From the NCBI RefSeq assembly GCF_001667015.1, contig NZ_LZIS01000214.1, forward strand, positions 1 to 34,041: a stretch of DNA of 34,041 nucleotides. The letters run 5' to 3'. How positions within the stretch are numbered: position 1 is the first letter of the stretch; the number at the start of each line of letters is the position of its first letter. The notes below the pieces were generated by a model that saw only the letters and a program-made list of their open reading frames with translations, was not told the DNA's origin and made no database searches. The stretch is from Mycobacterium sp. E3198 (GTDB taxonomy: Bacteria; Actinomycetota; Actinomycetes; Mycobacteriales; Mycobacteriaceae). The position numbers and the translations under genes are program-made. Positions 29,860 through 34,041 of the stretch are shown here, piece by piece.

Positions 29860-32205
29860 GTGACCACTTCAGCGGGTTCGGCGGGCAAGCTGCACATCCC
29901 GGCGTCGATCGGCGACATAGCCAAGCGGATTTTCCTGGGCAAGCCGCTGATCACCGAGGAGCTGTCGAGCGAGAAGCTGTCGAATCCGGTTGCGCTGGGG
30001 GCGCTTTCGCCGGACGCGATCTCGTCGACGGCGTATGGCCCCGAGCAGATCCTGATCGAACTGTTGCCACACGCGGGTTTGGCGGCGTTCGTGCTGCTGC
30101 TGCCCATCACGGGTGTCATCCTGCTGATCCTGATCCTGGTGGCCGCGTCGTATCGCCAGGTCGTCATGGCATACACCCGGGCCGGTGGTTCGTACATCGT
30201 CGCGCGGGAGAATTTCGGGCCGCGGGTGGCGCAGGTTGCCGCCGCGGCGCTGTTGATCGACTACGTGGTCACGGTGGCGGTCCAGTCGGCTGCCGGCACG
30301 GTCGCGGTGGTGTCGGCGATCCCGGCGCTCGGCCAGCACAGCCTGCAAATCACCATCGGCGTGGTGCTGGCCATCTGCTATTTGAACCTGCGCGGATTGA
30401 AGGAGGCGGGCTGGCAATTCGCGTCCGCGACTTACCTGTTCGTCGCGATGGTCGGGCTCACGATCGTGGTCGGGGTGGCGCGCATGGTGGCGGGCGATCT
30501 GCCGGTCTACCACCCGGAGCAGCTGCCCGGGACGGTGCCGGTCCATCAGGGTGACGCCCTGGTGATGGGCGCGACCATCCTGACCGTGTTGCGCGCGTTC
30601 GCCAACGGAGGCTCCTCGCTGACCGGGGTCGAGGCGATCTCCAACACCGTCGACGTCTTCCGAAAGCCGCAGGGGTCCAACGCGCGCCGGGTGCTCACCG
30701 CGATGGCGACCATCCTGGGCATCCTGCTGGCCGGGGTGGCGTTCCTCGCCTACGTCACGCACGCCACGCCTTACCTCACCGAGTATCCGTCGGTGCTGTC
30801 CCAGATCGCCCGCGCGGTCTTCGGTGCCGGGGTGGCGGGCAACGCCCTGTACATCCTCGTCCAGGCGGCGACCGCCGCGATCTTGTTCACCGGCGCGAAC
30901 ACCAGCTTCAACGGGTTTCCGGCCCTGGCCAGCTTCGTGGCCGAGGACCGCTTCCTGCCGCGACAACTGACGAAACGCGGTCACCGCCTGGTGTTTTCGA
31001 ACGGGATCATGACGCTTGCGGCGCTGTCGGTGGCGCTGCTGCTGACGACGGGTGGCTCGGTCAACGCGCTGGTGCCGTTCTACGCGATCGGCGTGTTCAC
31101 CGGGTTCTCGATGGCGGGTTACGGGATGACCAAACACCATCTGACCCACCGGGAACCGGGATGGCGACGAAGGCTGGCGATCAACCTGTCCGCGGGGATC
31201 CTGTCGACGATCGTGGTAGGCATCTTCGCGGTGGCGAAGTTCACCGAGGGCGCTTGGCTGGTCGTCGTCGTCTTTCCGATACTGGTCTTCCTGCTGATCC
31301 GGCTCAACCGCGAATACCGCGCGGAGGCGGCCATTCTCGAGAGGTTCCGCACCGACCGGCCCGAATTGGTGAGGTACGCCAGGCACCGCGTGTTCGTGTT
31401 CGTGAACTCGGTCGACCTGGCGACGATCGAGGCGCTGCGCTACGGCAAAGGGTTGCGTTCCGACGAGCTCATCGCGGTGCACTTCATGGTCGACGCGATC
31501 CATGCCGCGCAGCTGCGAAAGCGTTGGGATCATTACGAACTCGACACGCGGCTGCGGGTGGTGGATTGCCCCGACCGGCGGATCAACTGGTCGGCACAGG
31601 TGCTCGTCGCCAAGGCGCTGCAGGAACAGCGGGACACCAACGTCACGGTATTGCTGCCGCGCCGCACCTATTCGCCGCTGCTGGGCAGGCTGCTGCACGA
31701 CCGCACCGCCGACAAGATCGCCCGGGCGGTCAGCCTGATCCCGGACGCGGCGGCGACGATCGTCCCGTACGACGTGGAATCGCGGATCAAGGAGGCGTTC
31801 CCCGACGACTTCGAACATCGGATCGCGCGCGGACTCGACAGGGTCGAGGCGTTGGTCCTGAGCGAACAGGAGCGGGATGTCGAAGCCTACGAACACCCCG
31901 AACGGCCGTCGGTGATCACCGTGGCGGGGCTCATCCCGGGCCAGCGCGCCACCGTCGAGGGGCGGGTCACCCAAGTCGAGGACATCACCAAGCGGCGCCG
32001 CACGTTGCGGTGGATCGTCGTCGGCGACGACAGCGGCGAACTCAACGTCACGTTCCGCCCCGGGCGCGGGGGCGCCGACATCCAGCCCGGTCAACTGGTG
32101 CGGATCACCGGCAAGGCGCGCCAGAGCGGCAACAAGGCCGTGTCGATGGTCGACCCGGCGTATCACGTCATCGAGGACCCCGCCAAGGAAGGGCAACAAG
32201 CGTGA
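29860..32205 (+). CDS. KimA-like APC-family transporter with cytosolic C-domain and terminal OB-fold
   Basis: A protein of 781 residues. The N-terminal KRIFLGKPLITEELSSEKLS and ALSPDAISSTAYGPEQIL are the signature of KimA-type (YdaO) APC transporters, which import K+ with protons in bacteria. About 12 membrane helices span residues 70 to 485 (for example SYIVARENFGPRV begins the conserved loop after helix 3). A cytosolic regulatory domain (485-680) resembles the KimA C-domain that binds c-di-AMP in Bacillus. Residues about 684-775 are an extra domain, VTVAGLIPGQ, then ATVEGRVTQVEDITKRRRT, WIVVGDDSGELNVTF and QLVRITGKARQSGNK, an OB-fold of the nucleic-acid-binding type. The downstream hydrolase overlaps by GTGA. 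Function as a K+ uptake system is inferred. Confidence 0.85.
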   Translation: MTTSAGSAGKLHIPASIGDIAKRIFLGKPLITEELSSEKLSNPVALGALSPDAISSTAYGPEQILIELLPHAGLAAFVLLLPITGVILLILILVAASYRQVVMAYTRAGGSYIVARENFGPRVAQVAAAALLIDYVVTVAVQSAAGTVAVVSAIPALGQHSLQITIGVVLAICYLNLRGLKEAGWQFASATYLFVAMVGLTIVVGVARMVAGDLPVYHPEQLPGTVPVHQGDALVMGATILTVLRAFANGGSSLTGVEAISNTVDVFRKPQGSNARRVLTAMATILGILLAGVAFLAYVTHATPYLTEYPSVLSQIARAVFGAGVAGNALYILVQAATAAILFTGANTSFNGFPALASFVAEDRFLPRQLTKRGHRLVFSNGIMTLAALSVALLLTTGGSVNALVPFYAIGVFTGFSMAGYGMTKHHLTHREPGWRRRLAINLSAGILSTIVVGIFAVAKFTEGAWLVVVVFPILVFLLIRLNREYRAEAAILERFRTDRPELVRYARHRVFVFVNSVDLATIEALRYGKGLRSDELIAVHFMVDAIHAAQLRKRWDHYELDTRLRVVDCPDRRINWSAQVLVAKALQEQRDTNVTVLLPRRTYSPLLGRLLHDRTADKIARAVSLIPDAAATIVPYDVESRIKEAFPDDFEHRIARGLDRVEALVLSEQERDVEAYEHPERPSVITVAGLIPGQRATVEGRVTQVEDITKRRRTLRWIVVGDDSGELNVTFRPGRGGADIQPGQLVRITGKARQSGNKAVSMVDPAYHVIEDPAKEGQQA

Positions 32206-33482
32206 AACGAGTGGCCGCCGTGCTGGTCTCGGTGCTGGGTCTGGCGTATACGGCCAACGGCTACCGACCGTTGACGAGGGACCGCTTCGGGTCGGGCATC
32301 GCGTTCGCCCACGGTGTGTTCGCGTCCGAGCTTCCGATGCAAACCCTGGCTGTCCAGGTGGCGGCCGTGGCGGCGATGTCGCGCCGGCTGCCGCCGCGGA
32401 CGCGCCGGTTCAGCTGGCTGGTCTCGGCGTTGTCGTGGGTGGGGCTGTTGGCGCTGCGCCGCGTCGGACGGCAAGCGAATGCGCCGCTGACGGCCGCGCT
32501 GGACGCCGGGCTGGGTCCCGGTCGCCGCACCGAGTCGGGCGATCTGTGGCAGCGGCCCGCGGCCGGGGGCGCGACGGCGAAGAAGCCCAGCGCGGCGCGG
32601 ATGCTGCGGATCTACCGCGACTACGCGCACGACGGCGACATCAGCTACGGCGAGTGCGGCTCGCGCAACCATCTGGACATCTGGCGCCGGCCCGATTTGG
32701 ATCGCGACGGCCGCGCGCCGGTGCTGCTGCAGGTTCCCGGCGGGGCGTGGATGGTGGGAAACAAACGCGGACAGGCGCATCCGCTGATGAGCCACCTGGC
32801 CGAGCTGGGCTGGATCTGCGTCGCGATCAACTACCGGCTGAGCCCGCGCTCCACCTGGCCGGACCACATCGTCGACGTCAAGCGCGCGATCGCGTGGACG
32901 AAGCAGCACATCGCCGAATACGGCGGCGATCCGGACTGGATCGCGATCACGGGGGGTTCGGCCGGCGGGCACCTGTCGTCGCTGGCGGCCCTGACGCCCA
33001 ACGATGCGCGGTTTCAGCCGGGCTTCGAGGGCGCGGACACCCGCGTGCAGGCGGCAATTCCCTTCTACGGGGTGTACGACTTCGGATCCCGCGATGCGAT
33101 GCATCCGTTGATGGCGCCGATCGTGGCCAAGCGCGTGTTCAAGCTGAGCCTGACGGACGCCGGCGAGCCCTTCCGGGTCGCGTCGCCGATCACCCACGTT
33201 TCCGAGGATGCGCCACCGTTCTTCGTGCTGCACGGCACGAACGATTCGCTGATCCCCGTCGAACAGGCCCGCCGGTTCACCGGGCGGCTGCGCGAGGTCA
33301 GCCGCCAGCCGGTCGTGTACGCCGAGTTGCCTTGCGCACAACACGCTTTCGACATCTTCGGGTCGGCGCGCGCGGCACACGCCGCGGTGGCCGTCGAGCA
33401 GTTCCTCGCCGAGACGTACGCATCGCGGCCGCGCGGGTCAGGGGTCAACCCGAGCGGCCCCAGCTCAGTGCCAGCGACTTGA
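32202..33482 (+). CDS. Alpha/beta hydrolase (HSL-like esterase/lipase) with N-terminal membrane segments
   Basis: A protein of 426 residues from GTG 32202, which overlaps the transporter stop (GTGA). The first 75 residues have two hydrophobic helices (VAAVLVSVLGLAYTA and a segment near MQTLAVQVAAVAAM), so the enzyme is probably membrane-attached. The catalytic domain has an oxyanion motif LLQVPGGAWMVG (in place of HGGG), the nucleophile elbow GGSAGG with Ser253, the Asp in HGTNDSLIP and the His in AQHAFD. This matches the mycobacterial LipC/LipO-like esterases of the hormone-sensitive-lipase family; I cannot say which. The final 38 nt overlap the convergent P450 gene. Confidence 0.88.
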   Translation: MKRVAAVLVSVLGLAYTANGYRPLTRDRFGSGIAFAHGVFASELPMQTLAVQVAAVAAMSRRLPPRTRRFSWLVSALSWVGLLALRRVGRQANAPLTAALDAGLGPGRRTESGDLWQRPAAGGATAKKPSAARMLRIYRDYAHDGDISYGECGSRNHLDIWRRPDLDRDGRAPVLLQVPGGAWMVGNKRGQAHPLMSHLAELGWICVAINYRLSPRSTWPDHIVDVKRAIAWTKQHIAEYGGDPDWIAITGGSAGGHLSSLAALTPNDARFQPGFEGADTRVQAAIPFYGVYDFGSRDAMHPLMAPIVAKRVFKLSLTDAGEPFRVASPITHVSEDAPPFFVLHGTNDSLIPVEQARRFTGRLREVSRQPVVYAELPCAQHAFDIFGSARAAHAAVAVEQFLAETYASRPRGSGVNPSGPSSVPAT

Positions 33483-34041
33483 GCGCGAAACTCTTCGACG
33501 GGAACTTGATTTCCGGCGTGTAGCCCGCCGGCAATTGGAAATCGGGGATCTGCGTGAGCCACTCGTCGACGACGATGGCCAGTTCTATGCGTGCCAGGTG
33601 GGAACCGATGCAACGGTGTGGCCCGCCGCCGAATCCCCAGTGGCGGTGCACCTTTTGGTCCATGACCAACTCGTCGGTGGAGATCTCGTCGCTGCCGTCG
33701 CGGTTGATCGCGGCGGTGCACAACCGCACCGGCGTACCCGGGGGCAGCGTCATGCCGCCCACCTTGACGAAGTCGGTGGTGACCCGGGCCGCCAGCGGCG
33801 CCGCGGGCTCGAGCCGGACGATCTCCTCGATGAAGACCTTGGTCTGCTCGGGATCGCGGCGAAGCTCCCTGCGCAGCTGCGGTCGGCGTGCCAATTCGAA
33901 TAGCGAAAAGCCGATCGCCGCGGCCACCGTGTCCAGGCCGGACAGGATCAACAGGTGGCTCATGCCGAGCAGTTCGAGGTCGGTGAGATCGCCCGGTCCG
34001 GTCATCACTTCGGACAACATGTCCGAGCCGGGGTTCTCCCT
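33445..34041 (-). CDS. Cytochrome P450, C-terminal part (5' end outside window)
   Basis: The frame is open to the right-hand edge; 198 C-terminal residues are visible and end at TGA 33445-33447. The I-helix LILSGLDTVAAAIG has the Asp-Thr pair for oxygen activation. The K-helix ExxR is in EEIVRLEP, and the haem-binding loop is FGGGPHRCIGSHLAR with the Cys thiolate ligand. It is a mycobacterial CYP of unknown subfamily and substrate. The 3' end overlaps the convergent hydrolase by 38 nt. A 7Fe ferredoxin gene of the type that can feed P450s lies about 5 kb away; a partnership is speculation. Confidence 0.93.
   Translation of the reverse strand, partial: RENPGSDMLSEVMTGPGDLTDLELLGMSHLLILSGLDTVAAAIGFSLFELARRPQLRRELRRDPEQTKVFIEEIVRLEPAAPLAARVTTDFVKVGGMTLPPGTPVRLCTAAINRDGSDEISTDELVMDQKVHRHWGFGGGPHRCIGSHLARIELAIVVDEWLTQIPDFQLPAGYTPEIKFPSKSFALKSLALSWGRSG

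Overview
The window is high-GC, gene-dense chromosomal DNA from a slow-growing, non-tuberculous Mycobacterium. The evidence is the mycobacterium-specific gene set (pimE, mutT2, lpqW, mshB, fbiC, a TB8.4-like antigen, PE proteins) and a gene order that follows, from memory, the M. tuberculosis Rv1156-Rv1178 segment. A member of or relative of the M. avium complex is plausible, but species cannot be fixed from the sequence alone. I see no rRNA, tRNA, insertion sequence, prophage or CRISPR array.

Layout. 1-5.3 kb: end of a Pro/Ala-rich exported protein; a divergent mycothiol-enzyme-like gene and MarR gene sharing a 39-bp palindrome; a 48-residue CxC protein translationally coupled to an HhH-GPD DNA-repair protein; an NTF2-like protein; a frameshifted membrane protein; a tiny DUF5302-type gene; two Ala/Pro-rich secreted proteins. 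5.3-7.4 kb: pimE (PIM mannosyltransferase), a pterin carbinolamine dehydratase and mutT2. 7.4-14.3 kb: narGHJI, the complete respiratory nitrate reductase with its chaperone. 14.4-18.3 kb: typA/bipA and the lipoprotein gene lpqW, which like pimE belongs to PIM/LAM metabolism. 18.3-24.0 kb: two orphan PE genes (no PPE partner) flanking tetR, mshB (mycothiol synthesis), a 35-residue ORF and a small membrane protein. 24.0-28.7 kb: fbiC (F420 synthesis), a mycothiol-dependent isomerase-like gene, a TB8.4-like gene and fdxC (7Fe ferredoxin). 28.7-34.0 kb: a dapC-like aminotransferase, a KimA-like APC transporter with a C-terminal OB-fold, a coupled alpha/beta hydrolase and the 3' part of a cytochrome P450 gene.

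Functional threads. Redox and thiol chemistry dominate: mycothiol synthesis plus two mycothiol-dependent-enzyme-like proteins, F420 synthesis, ferredoxin and nitrate respiration. PimE and LpqW act in envelope glycolipids.

Regulatory architecture is the most distinctive layer. Many genes show a -10 hexamer of the TANNNT type 6-8 nt before their start codon, the mycobacterial leaderless arrangement. It includes a palindromic double -10 between two leaderless genes (6985-6998), a pimE start that appears to be AUA, -10 boxes built from the stop codon of the upstream gene, a chain of two small upstream ORFs before fbiC, and a 35-bp insertion that creates a mini-ORF between narG and narH. These are predictions from sequence, not measured transcription starts.
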